A stretch of 64,000 bases of DNA from the NCBI GenBank assembly GCA_964540795.1, contig CAZINX010000005.1:116610-180609 (forward strand). The letters run 5' to 3'. This document shows positions 15,690-24,173 of this stretch, piece after piece; position 1 is the stretch's first letter; each line of letters opens with the position of its first letter. The DNA comes from Dichotomicrobium sp964540795. GTDB taxonomy: Bacteria; Pseudomonadota; Alphaproteobacteria; Rhizobiales; Rhodomicrobiaceae. A model generated the notes under the pieces. The model had not been told where the DNA came from and did no database searches. It saw only the letters and a program-made list of their open reading frames with translations. The position numbers and the translations under genes are program-made.

Positions 15690-17567
15690 TCAGCTCTCGG
15701 GCTTACGATCGATCAGCCCGGCGACGTCGCCGCTCAGCCTGCCGCGATCCTGCTCACGCCTCGCGTCATCCTGCTCAGCTTGATCCTCATCGGGCTCGTT
15801 TTCAAGCGTGGCCTCATTGAGCAGCATCAGCAGCGGGGTCAGACCTTCGGTGTCAACGAGCCGATAGATTTCAACATCGCGCTTCGCCTCTTCGCTCCAC
15901 TCGGCGATATCGAGGGCACGCTCGGCTTTCGAGAGCAGGCCGTGATTGCGCATCGGACGCGGGCTGTCCTCCGGGGCTTCGGCCTGGCGGGCTTCGCGCC
16001 GGCGGTCGCGATACAGGCTGAGGTCGCTGAAGCTGTCGCGCTCTTCCTCCTTGCCGAACCGCTCCAGCTCCTCGGGGGTCAGCGCGACAATCAGGTTGAG
16101 GTCGTCGAGAACACCCGCGAGCTGGTTCATCGCCAGCGCGCGCCGTTCCTCGTTCTTGTCATCTTCCTTGCAGCTATAGAGATTCGGGATGACGAAATAG
16201 GAGGTGTCCCGGTGGTGCACGAAGTGCCGGCGCGCCCATTCCAGATCGGCGTCCGGCGCGCGCGCGATAGCCGTGTTCAGCGCGGCGCTGAGCTGGCGGA
16301 CGACCGCCGACGTCGGCATGTGCAGGCGGGCCTGCGTGCGCGCCAGCGCGTCGCGGCGCGTCGGCGGCGTCGCCGGCGGGTTGAGCACCATCAGCGCGAA
16401 CAAACCGAGGTCCACGCCGATCGCGGCCAGCAGCGCGATCAAGTCTCGTCCGGTAAGGCCTGCGGGCGCGGGATCTGCGCCATTTTCCGGCAGGGTGAAG
16501 CCTGATCCGACGAAGTCGATCAGCCCTGAAAGGTAGGCGCCGATATTCGTCCAGAGCAGGCGGATCGCGTTGGCGACGCCTGCCGGCCCCTCGGTAAATT
16601 CAGCCGTGCGAAGATCGAGCACCACAGGCTCGTCGGCCTGATCCGCCGCCTGACGCAGGCGCTCCGCCAGCGTCGGATCGTAACAGGAGAAACCTGCTCG
16701 CCCTGGCGGTATCGAGACCACATTCGCCAGCGCGCGCATTTCGGCGGCATAGGACGCGCCCAACTCGTTGCTTCGCGCGGCGATGCTGCGGGCGCGGCTG
16801 CGGATTTCCTGCGCGCGCTGCTCGAAGGCGCGCTGGCGCTCGGCAAAGGTCTCGCCGGAGAGATTGGTCGCGCTCTGGCGCAGTTCGGAAACGTCCTGCT
16901 GAACCGGCGTAATCCATGACCGCGCGATGCTTTCCCGCAGAGAGGCGACCGAATCGCGCACCCCTTCGCGCGCCGCATAGAGCGGGCCGCGCCCCGCGCC
17001 GGAAGGCCTGCCACAGCTACCACCGGCCGTCTCCTCGCGCTCCATCTGCGTCTCGGACCACGCGACGACGCTGTCCAGCTGCGCCTGCACGGCCTCGATC
17101 CGCGCGGAAACCGATGTGGCAGCGGCGCGCGCGTCCTCCTGCAGCGCGGACAGGCTGGTGCGGGTCGCTTCCGCCCCGGCAATCAGGCTCCACCAGAAGC
17201 CGTAGCCGAAGCCGACCGACCACAGCAGCAAAAAGATGTAGAGCGGGAATGTGATGAGCCGTTCGCTCCACCGCCGCTGCGCGCCGAAGGTTTCACGCAG
17301 CGCCAGCCACATCAGGAAGGTGAGCGTTATGACGACGATGGTAACGAGGATTTCGTTGGTTACGGAAAGCACACCGATGTCGCGGGCCTGCTCCGGCGCG
17401 CCCTCCGCCTGCACGCCGACGATGAAGTCAGTCATGCCGACCCACGTTGCGTAACCGGAGATCACCAGGAGCAACAGGGAGGCAACGCCAATCATCGCGT
17501 TGCGCCCGAAGAGGTAATCAATTGTCCGCCCCCAGGCGGTGTACACCGTTGCCCGTCCATCGGTCAT
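15690..17567 (-). CDS. Large membrane protein of unknown function with central coiled coil
   Basis: I do not recognise a family. Three hydrophobic helices lie near the N-terminus (AMIGVASLLLLVISGYATWVG, ILVTIVVITLTFLMWLAL, ITFPLYIFLLLWSVGFGYGFW). They are followed by about 200 residues of Arg/Ala/Glu-rich probable coiled coil, with a CGR...Cys pair around it, a fourth helix (IALLAAIGVDLGLFALMVL) and about 200 cytoplasmic residues ending in a very acidic tail. The layout suggests an envelope protein with a large periplasmic coiled coil. An ATG at 17567 with a GGGGGA site is preferred over the GTG at 17609. It stands alone between pxpA and the acetyltransferase. Confidence 0.75.
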   Translation of the reverse strand: MTDGRATVYTAWGRTIDYLFGRNAMIGVASLLLLVISGYATWVGMTDFIVGVQAEGAPEQARDIGVLSVTNEILVTIVVITLTFLMWLALRETFGAQRRWSERLITFPLYIFLLLWSVGFGYGFWWSLIAGAEATRTSLSALQEDARAAATSVSARIEAVQAQLDSVVAWSETQMEREETAGGSCGRPSGAGRGPLYAAREGVRDSVASLRESIARSWITPVQQDVSELRQSATNLSGETFAERQRAFEQRAQEIRSRARSIAARSNELGASYAAEMRALANVVSIPPGRAGFSCYDPTLAERLRQAADQADEPVVLDLRTAEFTEGPAGVANAIRLLWTNIGAYLSGLIDFVGSGFTLPENGADPAPAGLTGRDLIALLAAIGVDLGLFALMVLNPPATPPTRRDALARTQARLHMPTSAVVRQLSAALNTAIARAPDADLEWARRHFVHHRDTSYFVIPNLYSCKEDDKNEERRALAMNQLAGVLDDLNLIVALTPEELERFGKEEERDSFSDLSLYRDRRREARQAEAPEDSPRPMRNHGLLSKAERALDIAEWSEEAKRDVEIYRLVDTEGLTPLLMLLNEATLENEPDEDQAEQDDARREQDRGRLSGDVAGLIDRKPES

Positions 17568-17671
17568 CGTCAGTCCCCCATCGCCCGGCGGCAAATGAGG
17601 CGCGGTCACGCCCCGTCACGTTTTGGCACAACGGGGCCGGAATAGGAAGAATTTGGCGTAAGACCGCGGGT

Positions 17672-18238
17672 TCAGGGCAGCCAGAGGGCGCGTCGCCGCC
17701 ACGGCGCGGGCACCTCAAGCGTACCGTCCAGCGCGGTCTCATCTAGCGCGATGGACTGCCAGCCCGCGCGCCATTCCTCGGGCAGCGGATAGGGCGGAGC
17801 GACCTGGGTTTCGGGCGCGAATCCATGACGGCCGTAGTAGGCCGGATCGCCGAGCACGAAGACGCGGCTCGTACCGGCGTCTTTCAAGCGGTGCAGCCCG
17901 TCGCGGATGAGCGCTGTCCCGACGCCCCTTGTCTGCCGGTCCGGCGCGACGGCCAACGGTCCGAGCAGCGCGACGTTTTGAAGGTGTCCGGTGACGCGGC
18001 AGGGCGTGAAGACGGCATGGCCGACGACGGCCGACCCCAGTGTGGCAACCAGGGAGAGCACGCCGTCATCGTCCTCAAGTAACGCCTTCACCAGAGGAAA
18101 CAATTCCTCATCCGGGAATGCGCCGCGGTAGATCACCTCGATTGCGTTGAGGTCGCCCGGCGCGGTTTCGCGGATTTCACGTTCAGGAAGACGGTTGTCG
18201 TTGTCGCCCACGGTGCTCTCCCGGCCAAAGAGCATCAT
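17672..18238 (-). CDS. GNAT family N-acetyltransferase (YhbS-like)
   Basis: A GNAT fold is visible: REIRETAPGDLNAIEVIYRGAFP at the start, then LVATLGSAVVGHAVFTPCRV and the acetyl-CoA loop LLGPLAVAPDRQTRGVGTALIRDGL (Q/RxxGxG/A), followed by VFVLGDPAYYGRHGFAPE, which is typical of YhbS-like members. The substrate cannot be told. The start is uncertain: the frame is open from a TTG at 18265, with ATGs at 18238/18235 and a GTG at 18211 after a GGGAGA site. It lies just upstream of the phrB stop on the same strand, so phrB transcription may read into it. Confidence 0.85.
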   Translation of the reverse strand: MMLFGRESTVGDNDNRLPEREIRETAPGDLNAIEVIYRGAFPDEELFPLVKALLEDDDGVLSLVATLGSAVVGHAVFTPCRVTGHLQNVALLGPLAVAPDRQTRGVGTALIRDGLHRLKDAGTSRVFVLGDPAYYGRHGFAPETQVAPPYPLPEEWRAGWQSIALDETALDGTLEVPAPWRRRALWLP

Positions 18239-18268
18239 TCGCCGGTAAAACCGCTTGCCGCGCAAGTG

Positions 18269-19705
18269 TTAATCGCCGCGCTTGATCATCTCGAACGCGG
18301 CAAGCGCGCGCTTTCGCGCGACGGCATGATCGACAATCGGCTCGGGATAGGTCTCGCCCAACCTCACGCCGGCATCGCGCAGGACATTCGCCGGCGCATC
18401 CCAGGGCGCATGGATATGCTTGGCGGGCATGTCGGCCAACTCGGGAACGTAATGCCTGACGTAGTCGCCCTGCGGGTCGAACCGTTCCGCCTGCCTCACC
18501 GGGTTGAAAATGCGGAAATAGGGCGCGGCATCCGCGCCGGACCCGGCTGCCCACTGCCATCCGGCCGAATTGCTGGCGAGATCGGCGTCCACGAGCGTGT
18601 CCCGGAACCATTCCTCGCCGCGCTGCCACGGGATCAGCAGGTCCTTGATGAGAAACGACGCGGCGATCATCCGGCAGCGGTTGTGCATCCACCCGATCTC
18701 ATAGAGCTGGCGCATGGCCGCATCGACGATCGGGAAGCCGGTCTGCCCGCGCTGCCAAGCTCGCAGCGCCCGCTCATCCTCATCCCACGGAAAGTCGCGG
18801 AACTCCGCGCGCCAGGACGTGTCAGGCAAATCCGGCCAATGAAACAGCAGGTGATAGGAAAATTCGCGCCAGACGACCTCGCTGAGGAAGGACTCGACCC
18901 CCTTTTCGGCGCTGCTTTCGGCGCGCGGCTGCGCGGCGTGCCAGATTTGGCGGGGACTGATTTCGCCCCAGGCGAGATGCGGCGACATGCGTGAGGTGCC
19001 GTCGATATCCGGCCGGTCACGCATCTCGTCATAGTCTGCCGCGGCTTCATCCAGGAACCATGACAGGCGGTCCCGCGCGCCCTCTTCGCCCGGCGTCCAC
19101 GTCGCGCGCAGACCGCCGGCCCAGTCGGGCTTGGTCGGCTCCAGCCCCCAAGTTTCCAGCGAATCGCTTTCCGGCCATGCCTCCGGCGCGGGCAGCGTGT
19201 CCGGCGCGGGCAACGGCTCGGACGGCCCGCCGCGCGCGAGGATCGCCTTGTAGAAGGGCGTGAACACCTTATAGGGCGAGCCGTCCTTGGTCGCGACGTT
19301 CTCCGGCTCGTACAAAATCCGTCCGCCGAAACGCTTGACGGTCACATCCGCTCCCTCCAGCGCGGAGCGGGCATCCTCCTGCGCGCGGATCAGGTCTGGT
19401 TCATAAGCGCGCGACCAGTAGACAGCCGCCGCGCCCACCTCTTTCGCCAACGCCGTGAGGATCGCCGCGGGATCGCCGCGCCGCAGGGTCAGCTTCGCCC
19501 CCTTCGCCTCCAGATCGCGCGCCAGCGACCGCAGGCTCTGCGCCAGCCACCACTTGCTCGCCCCGCCCAGCGGCCAGCGCACGGCGTCATCCTCCTGCAG
19601 GATGAACACCGGGACCACCGGCCCGTTGCGCGCCGCCTGAAGCGCCGGGTGGTCGCGCAGGCGCAGATCGCGCGTGAACCAGATGATTGTCGGGCGATTA
19701 ATCAT
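18269..19705 (-). CDS. phrB: Deoxyribodipyrimidine photolyase
   Basis: Repairs cyclobutane pyrimidine dimers using blue light, FADH- and an antenna chromophore. The 478 residues show the N-terminal Rossmann antenna domain (IIWFTRDLRLRDHPAL, VFILQEDD) and the helical FAD domain (TSRMSPHLAWGEISPRQIW, WREFSYHLLFHWPDL, GQTGFPIVDAAMRQLYEIGWMHNRCRMIAASFLIKDLLIPW, DADLASNSAGWQWAAGSG). These are class I CPD photolyase signatures. It is divergent from the small ORF and amidohydrolase on the other strand, with about 140 bp between. Confidence 0.96.
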   Translation of the reverse strand: MINRPTIIWFTRDLRLRDHPALQAARNGPVVPVFILQEDDAVRWPLGGASKWWLAQSLRSLARDLEAKGAKLTLRRGDPAAILTALAKEVGAAAVYWSRAYEPDLIRAQEDARSALEGADVTVKRFGGRILYEPENVATKDGSPYKVFTPFYKAILARGGPSEPLPAPDTLPAPEAWPESDSLETWGLEPTKPDWAGGLRATWTPGEEGARDRLSWFLDEAAADYDEMRDRPDIDGTSRMSPHLAWGEISPRQIWHAAQPRAESSAEKGVESFLSEVVWREFSYHLLFHWPDLPDTSWRAEFRDFPWDEDERALRAWQRGQTGFPIVDAAMRQLYEIGWMHNRCRMIAASFLIKDLLIPWQRGEEWFRDTLVDADLASNSAGWQWAAGSGADAAPYFRIFNPVRQAERFDPQGDYVRHYVPELADMPAKHIHAPWDAPANVLRDAGVRLGETYPEPIVDHAVARKRALAAFEMIKRGD

Positions 19706-19845
19706 TGTATGCTGGCATCCTCGGGTAGCGACGCGCGGCGCGACAGCCAGCCCGTCGAAAGGCCATCTTGCGCGCGCTTTCGCGCATCCTATACTGACGA
19801 GAATACAACGGTTCGGCTACGCCCGCGGCGGGGAGGGAGATCACG

Positions 19846-19947
19846 ATGCCTATCCAGCGACCCGCCCGGCCGATCCATCCCGGCGCCGCTTCTGCGTCGC
19901 CAGCGCGCTTTTCAACTAACCGTCATTGTGTTCCGTTCCCATGCTGA
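19846..19947 (+). CDS. Possible 33-residue leader ORF
   Basis: An ATG at 19846 lies behind a very good ribosome site (GGGAGGGAG, 6 bases before). The frame runs 33 codons and its TGA (19945-19947) shares a base with an ATG (19947) of the next gene, giving a TGATG coupling site. The peptide (MPIQRPARPIHPGAAS...) has no recognisable domain. It could be a leader peptide coupling translation of the amidohydrolase, or chance. Confidence 0.35.
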   Translation: MPIQRPARPIHPGAASASPARFSTNRHCVPFPC

Positions 19948-20876
19948 TGCCCCGCTTCATGACGCCTGCGCGCTGGCTCGAACGCGAAATCCAGTGCATC
20001 GAGACAGAGTTGGACCCGCCGTTCTCCGTCGAGCGGCCGGCCGCGCTGGTTACGCCGTTCATCTTCAACTCGCCGCACAGCGGGCGCGTGTACCCATCCA
20101 TCTTTATCAAGACGTCGCAGCTCAGCCCGCAGGCGCTGCGCATGTCGGAAGACCTGTTCATCGACAAGCTGTTCGCGCCGGTCGTCGATAAAGGCGCGAC
20201 ACTCATGAACGCGCGGTTCCCACGCGCCTATCTGGACCTGAACCGCCAGCCCTACGAGCTGGACCCGGCGCTGTTCGCCGACAAGCTGCCCGATTACGCC
20301 AATTCCAACTCGCTGCGCGTGATCGGCGGGCTCGGCACGATCCCGCGCCTGGTGAACGAAAACGAGGAGATTTACGCCGCGCCGCTGCCGCTGAAAGTGG
20401 GGCTGGCGCGCGTCGAGAGGCTTTACCAGCCCTACCACGACACGCTCGCCCGGCTTATCGAGGACACACGGGAAAGCTTCGGCCGCGCCTTCCTGATCGA
20501 CTGTCACTCCATGCCCTCGCATCTCGGCGAAACGCCCGGCATCCCGCCCTATGACATTGTGCTGGGCGACCGTTTCGGCGGCTCCTGCTCGCGCGATCTC
20601 GTCGATTTCGCCGCCGCCACATTCAGCATGATGGGCTATCGCGTCGGCCTCAACAAACCCTACGCTGGCGGGCACATCACCGAATTTTACGGCCGCCCGG
20701 CGGATTGCATCCACGCGCTGCAGATCGAGATCAACCGCGGGCTTTATGTCTGCGAAAAGACCTTTGAAATCAAATCCGGTTTTGACAAGCTGAGAAACAA
20801 TATCGCGGAGCTGGCCGAACGGCTCATCACCCGCTTTTCGCCCGGCGCACAGTCGCTGCGCACGGCGGCGGAATAA
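19941..20876 (+). CDS. N-formylglutamate amidohydrolase family protein
   Basis: The protein matches the HutG-type N-formylglutamate amidohydrolase (FGase) family: TPFIFNSPHSGRVYP (metal-site His), EDLFIDKLF, a PRAYLDLNRQPYELDP segment, YHDTLARLIEDTRE, the FLIDCHSMPS motif and YAGGHITEFYGRP, then QIEINRGLY. Such enzymes hydrolyse N-formylglutamate or related amides; in the absence of hut genes nearby the substrate is open. ATG 19941 and 19947 are both possible starts; the second overlaps the stop of a small ORF. A 58-bp gap separates it from hpf. Confidence 0.85.
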   Translation: MLMPRFMTPARWLEREIQCIETELDPPFSVERPAALVTPFIFNSPHSGRVYPSIFIKTSQLSPQALRMSEDLFIDKLFAPVVDKGATLMNARFPRAYLDLNRQPYELDPALFADKLPDYANSNSLRVIGGLGTIPRLVNENEEIYAAPLPLKVGLARVERLYQPYHDTLARLIEDTRESFGRAFLIDCHSMPSHLGETPGIPPYDIVLGDRFGGSCSRDLVDFAAATFSMMGYRVGLNKPYAGGHITEFYGRPADCIHALQIEINRGLYVCEKTFEIKSGFDKLRNNIAELAERLITRFSPGAQSLRTAAE

Positions 20877-20934
20877 CCCGCCAAGCCAGCCAGGTTAACA
20901 CCTTGCCTTTTGACAACACGGGAGAAAAACGCTG

Positions 20935-21285
20935 ATGGACGTGCCTGTCGAAATCGCCTTTCGTCATGTGGATAGCTCGGAAGCGGTCGAGAATCGCATC
21001 CACGAGCATATCGAGAAGCTCACCCAGGTCTTTGACCGGCTTGTGAGCTGCCGCGTGACGGTCGAGCTGATCTCCGGCCACCGGAAGGGGAACAAGTTCC
21101 TCGTGACGGTCGAGGCGAACGTTCCCGGCAAGGCGCATTTCGTGGGCCACAGCAGCACCGACGAAAATCATCAGCACGACGACGTGTATCTCGCCATGCG
21201 CGACGCCTTTGCCGCGGTTCGCCGTCAGTTGCAGGACTACGCGCGCAAAGTCCGCGACGACAAACGCAACGCGGATATGGGCTGA
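20935..21285 (+). CDS. Ribosome hibernation-promoting factor (HPF/RaiA family)
   Basis: A 116-residue protein with the HPF/YfiA fold: VEIAFRHVDSSEAVENRIHEHIEKLTQVFDRLVSCRVTVEL, then VTVEANVPGKAHFVGH, DVYLAMRDAFAAVRRQLQDYARK. These proteins bind the 30S decoding region and silence ribosomes in stationary phase. It is a short form without the dimerising C-terminal domain of long HPF. A GGGAG site lies at proper distance before the ATG. Confidence 0.85.
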   Translation: MDVPVEIAFRHVDSSEAVENRIHEHIEKLTQVFDRLVSCRVTVELISGHRKGNKFLVTVEANVPGKAHFVGHSSTDENHQHDDVYLAMRDAFAAVRRQLQDYARKVRDDKRNADMG

Positions 21286-21466
21286 CGCGGCGCTGGCGCA
21301 TCCACGCTGTGGGTGAAACCCGCGGCCAGACCCCTGACAAGCGGCGGCTCTGGCGCAATATACGTTTTTGCGATACGCCTCGCGCAGGCCGTGCCGATGG
21401 CCGGGACTTCGCGTCCCGATTGACGGTAAACACCGTCACCTCAACGCGTTTGACAGGATGCCGGCC

Positions 21467-22855
21467 ATGGAAAGCCAACCCACAGCCGACGACATCGCCG
21501 ATGCGCCGGGGCAGGACAACCTGCTGACCCCGGCGTTCGTCGATGCCGTCTCGGAGGCGCTGGAGCGCGAGGAAGTCGAAGCGGCGCGCGCGCTGACGCT
21601 GGAGTTGCGCGCGGCCGACCTGGCCGACCTGATCGAGTTCCTGCGCCCGGAGTTGCGGCTCGCGCTCATCAAGGCGCTCGGCTCCGACCTGCCGGCCGAG
21701 ATGTTCTCGGAACTGCAGGAGCCGATCCGCGACGAGCTGGTCAAGGAGATGCCGGTCGATCAGCTTGCCGGAGTGGTCGGAGAGCTGGATAGCGACGACG
21801 CGGTCTATCTTCTCGAAGACCTCGATGAAAGCGAGCAGATCGAGGTCCTGTCCAGGGTCTCGCGCATTGACCGCGCGCGGCTACAGCGCTCGCTGGACTA
21901 CCCAGAGGACACCGCTGGCCGCCTGATGCAGGCGGATTTTGTCGCCGTGCCGCCGTTCTGGTCGGTGGGCCAGACCATCGACTATATGCGCGAGGCGCAC
22001 GACCTACCGGACAGCTTTTCCGAGCTGTACGTGATCGACCCGGCATTCCATCTGATCGGAACAGTATCGTTGAGCTTCCTGTTGCGCAGCCGGCGCCCAA
22101 AGCTCATCAGCGAGATCACCAACACCGACGTCCAAACCTTCTCCGCGCTGCAGGATCAAGAGGAGGTGGCCCGCGACTTCGAGCGCTATAATCTGCTATC
22201 CGCACCCGTGGTGGACCAGGATCAGCGGCTGGTCGGCATCATTACGGCGGACGACGTCGTCGAGGTCGTGCAGGAAGAGGCTGGAGAGGACATCTTCCGG
22301 CTGGCAGGCGTCGGCGACGAGGGGATCACGGAGAACTTCGTTCAGATCGCCGGGAGCCGCTTCACCTGGCTGTTCGTGAACCTGCTCACCGCCATCCTCG
22401 CGTCGATCGTCATAGGATTGTTCGACGCCACGATCGAGGAGCGGGTGGCACTCGCGATCCTCATGCCCATTGTCGCGTCGATGGGCGGCAATGCGGGCAC
22501 GCAGACCATGACCGTGGCCGTGCGCGCGCTGGCGATGAAGGACATCACGGCGGTGAACACCATGCGCGTTGTCGGCCGCGAGCTTCTGGTCGGGCTGATC
22601 AACGGATTGCTGTTCGCCGTGCTGCTGGCCGTTGCGGTACTGATCTGGTTCGGCTCGGGCGAGATCGGCGTGATCATCGCGGTGGCGATGATCGTGAACA
22701 TGTTCGTCGCCGCGCTGTCGGGAATTCTCATACCCATTGTGCTGGACAAGCTCGGGATCGACCCGGCGATCGCCTCCAGCGTGTTCGTTACGACCGTGAC
22801 GGATGTGGTCGGCTTTTTCGCCTTTCTCGGCCTCGCGGCGCTATGGTTCTCATGA
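21467..22855 (+). CDS. mgtE: Magnesium transporter MgtE
   Basis: A Mg2+-gated channel of the inner membrane. The order is visible: a helical N domain (residues about 20-140, LADLIEFLRPELRLALIKAL, DAVYLLEDLDES), two CBS domains (about 140-265, with FSELYVIDPAFHLIGTVSL and LLSAPVVDQDQRLVGIITADDVV) and a five-helix membrane domain beginning RFTWLFVNLLTAILAS and containing the pore segment ILMPIVASMGGNAGTQTMTVAVRALA. The ATG at 21467 fits best; the frame is open further upstream. Its stop overlaps that of the convergent gene in a TCATGA palindrome. No Mg2+ riboswitch was recognised in the 180 bp upstream. Confidence 0.93.
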   Translation: MESQPTADDIADAPGQDNLLTPAFVDAVSEALEREEVEAARALTLELRAADLADLIEFLRPELRLALIKALGSDLPAEMFSELQEPIRDELVKEMPVDQLAGVVGELDSDDAVYLLEDLDESEQIEVLSRVSRIDRARLQRSLDYPEDTAGRLMQADFVAVPPFWSVGQTIDYMREAHDLPDSFSELYVIDPAFHLIGTVSLSFLLRSRRPKLISEITNTDVQTFSALQDQEEVARDFERYNLLSAPVVDQDQRLVGIITADDVVEVVQEEAGEDIFRLAGVGDEGITENFVQIAGSRFTWLFVNLLTAILASIVIGLFDATIEERVALAILMPIVASMGGNAGTQTMTVAVRALAMKDITAVNTMRVVGRELLVGLINGLLFAVLLAVAVLIWFGSGEIGVIIAVAMIVNMFVAALSGILIPIVLDKLGIDPAIASSVFVTTVTDVVGFFAFLGLAALWFS

Positions 22856-24085
22856 GCTGGGCGAAAGCTCCCGGGTGAGCTGCTCGAACTCCTTGCGCAG
22901 GCTCTCGTTGCGGAAAATCTGCTCGAAGCCCGGCGCTTCCAACCGCTGGATCGCCTCGAAGGTGGCACGGGAATTCTGCATGAGCGCGCGAAGCTGGAAG
23001 CTAGCCTCGACAGTTTGGTAGGTGTTGTCCGCGATGCGCAGGTCGCGGATCGTGCGCTTCCGCGCCTCGACCAGTTGCCGCCGCTGCGTCTCCAGGTAGT
23101 CCTGATACACGCCCGCCACCTTCTCCGCGAAGTTCTGTGCCTTCAGGTTGGCATCCAGCGCGCGCTGCTGGTCCGGACGGTTCTCGCCCGCGAGCAGGCG
23201 ATAGGTCTCCTTGCGCGCCTGGCGGATGTCGGTGAGGATCGCCTGCAGCTTGACCATATATTCGCCGTCGATCTTCTCGATCAGCGCGTCCTGCGCGTGC
23301 AGCAGCATGGCGAACAGCGAGGCGTGCATGGCGAAGTAGCGCCGCGCCGTCTTGGGGTTGTCAGTCGAGGCTTCCAGCAGTTCGCCCAGCCGCCGGTCGA
23401 TCGCGCTGGCCGCCTCGAACGCGGCGACGAGCTTGATCAGATCGCCGCCCAGCACGCTGTCGAGCAGCAGGTCGAGCTGCTCGCGCGCGATCTTGACGCC
23501 AGCGTCTTCCAGCCCGTTGCGGATCGCTGCTTTCTTTTCGGCGATGACCGCGCGGTTTTCGGCGATCCTGCGCTCAAGCTCCTTGATGCCCTCTTCGATC
23601 GAGCTTTTCGTATCGGTCAGGACGCCCGGCATCCAGCCGTCATCCGGTGCGGAGAGCCGCTGCTGCTTCAGCGCGGTGATCTGGTCGCGCATCTCGTCAA
23701 TCGCGGCGCGGCGCTCGGCGATCGTCTCCTGCATCTGCACAACCGGCGCATCCGTGACGATCTCCAGCGCGCTATCCAGAAGGGCGCGCACGCGCTCCTC
23801 GTTTTCCTCGCGCGTATCGCTCCACAGCGGCGGCAGGATGAAGGTGTCCTGGCTGGGCAGATCGCGGGCCTTGGCGCGCTCGTCCGCGGCCTCCTCGAGA
23901 ATGTCGTCGATAGCGTCGAGAAGCTGCTGCGACCGCTGATAGGCTTCGTCACCCGCGCGCGGATCGCGCTGCTGGGCCTCCGTTTCGGAGGGCGATGCCT
24001 CTTGCGCCGGCGCGGCGGGCGCGCCCGCAAGGCACGCCGCCAGCACGGTTGCCAGCGCGGCGCTCGATTTCGTCAGCGCGAACAT
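22850..24085 (-). CDS. Predicted periplasmic coiled-coil protein of unknown function
   Basis: The N-terminus is a signal peptide (FALTKSSAALATVLAACLAGAPAAPAQ, likely cut after PAQ or APA). The rest, about 380 residues, is almost all charged helix: long Glu/Arg/Lys/Gln stretches such as TIAERRAAIDEMRDQITALK and IEEGIKELERRIAENRAVIA, with a middle hydrophobic helix region YFAMHASLFAMLLHAQDALI. There is no known domain that I recognise. The ATG at 24085 follows a GGAGGG site. It converges on mgtE and overlaps it by 6 bp. A role in the periplasm or at the outer membrane is likely from the signal peptide only. Confidence 0.75.
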   Translation of the reverse strand: MFALTKSSAALATVLAACLAGAPAAPAQEASPSETEAQQRDPRAGDEAYQRSQQLLDAIDDILEEAADERAKARDLPSQDTFILPPLWSDTREENEERVRALLDSALEIVTDAPVVQMQETIAERRAAIDEMRDQITALKQQRLSAPDDGWMPGVLTDTKSSIEEGIKELERRIAENRAVIAEKKAAIRNGLEDAGVKIAREQLDLLLDSVLGGDLIKLVAAFEAASAIDRRLGELLEASTDNPKTARRYFAMHASLFAMLLHAQDALIEKIDGEYMVKLQAILTDIRQARKETYRLLAGENRPDQQRALDANLKAQNFAEKVAGVYQDYLETQRRQLVEARKRTIRDLRIADNTYQTVEASFQLRALMQNSRATFEAIQRLEAPGFEQIFRNESLRKEFEQLTRELSPSS

Positions 24086-24173
24086 GCGGCCCTCCGGCAA
24101 GTCTCCCTTCAAGCGTCAGCCTTTAATATAAGGGATCAGGCGCGCCAGCGCGAACCGCGTTCGTTCAATGCCG

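Noticed and set aside
21290..21466. Mg2+ riboswitch (M-box) before mgtE
   Set aside because: No M-box-like conserved loops recognised in the 180-bp leader.
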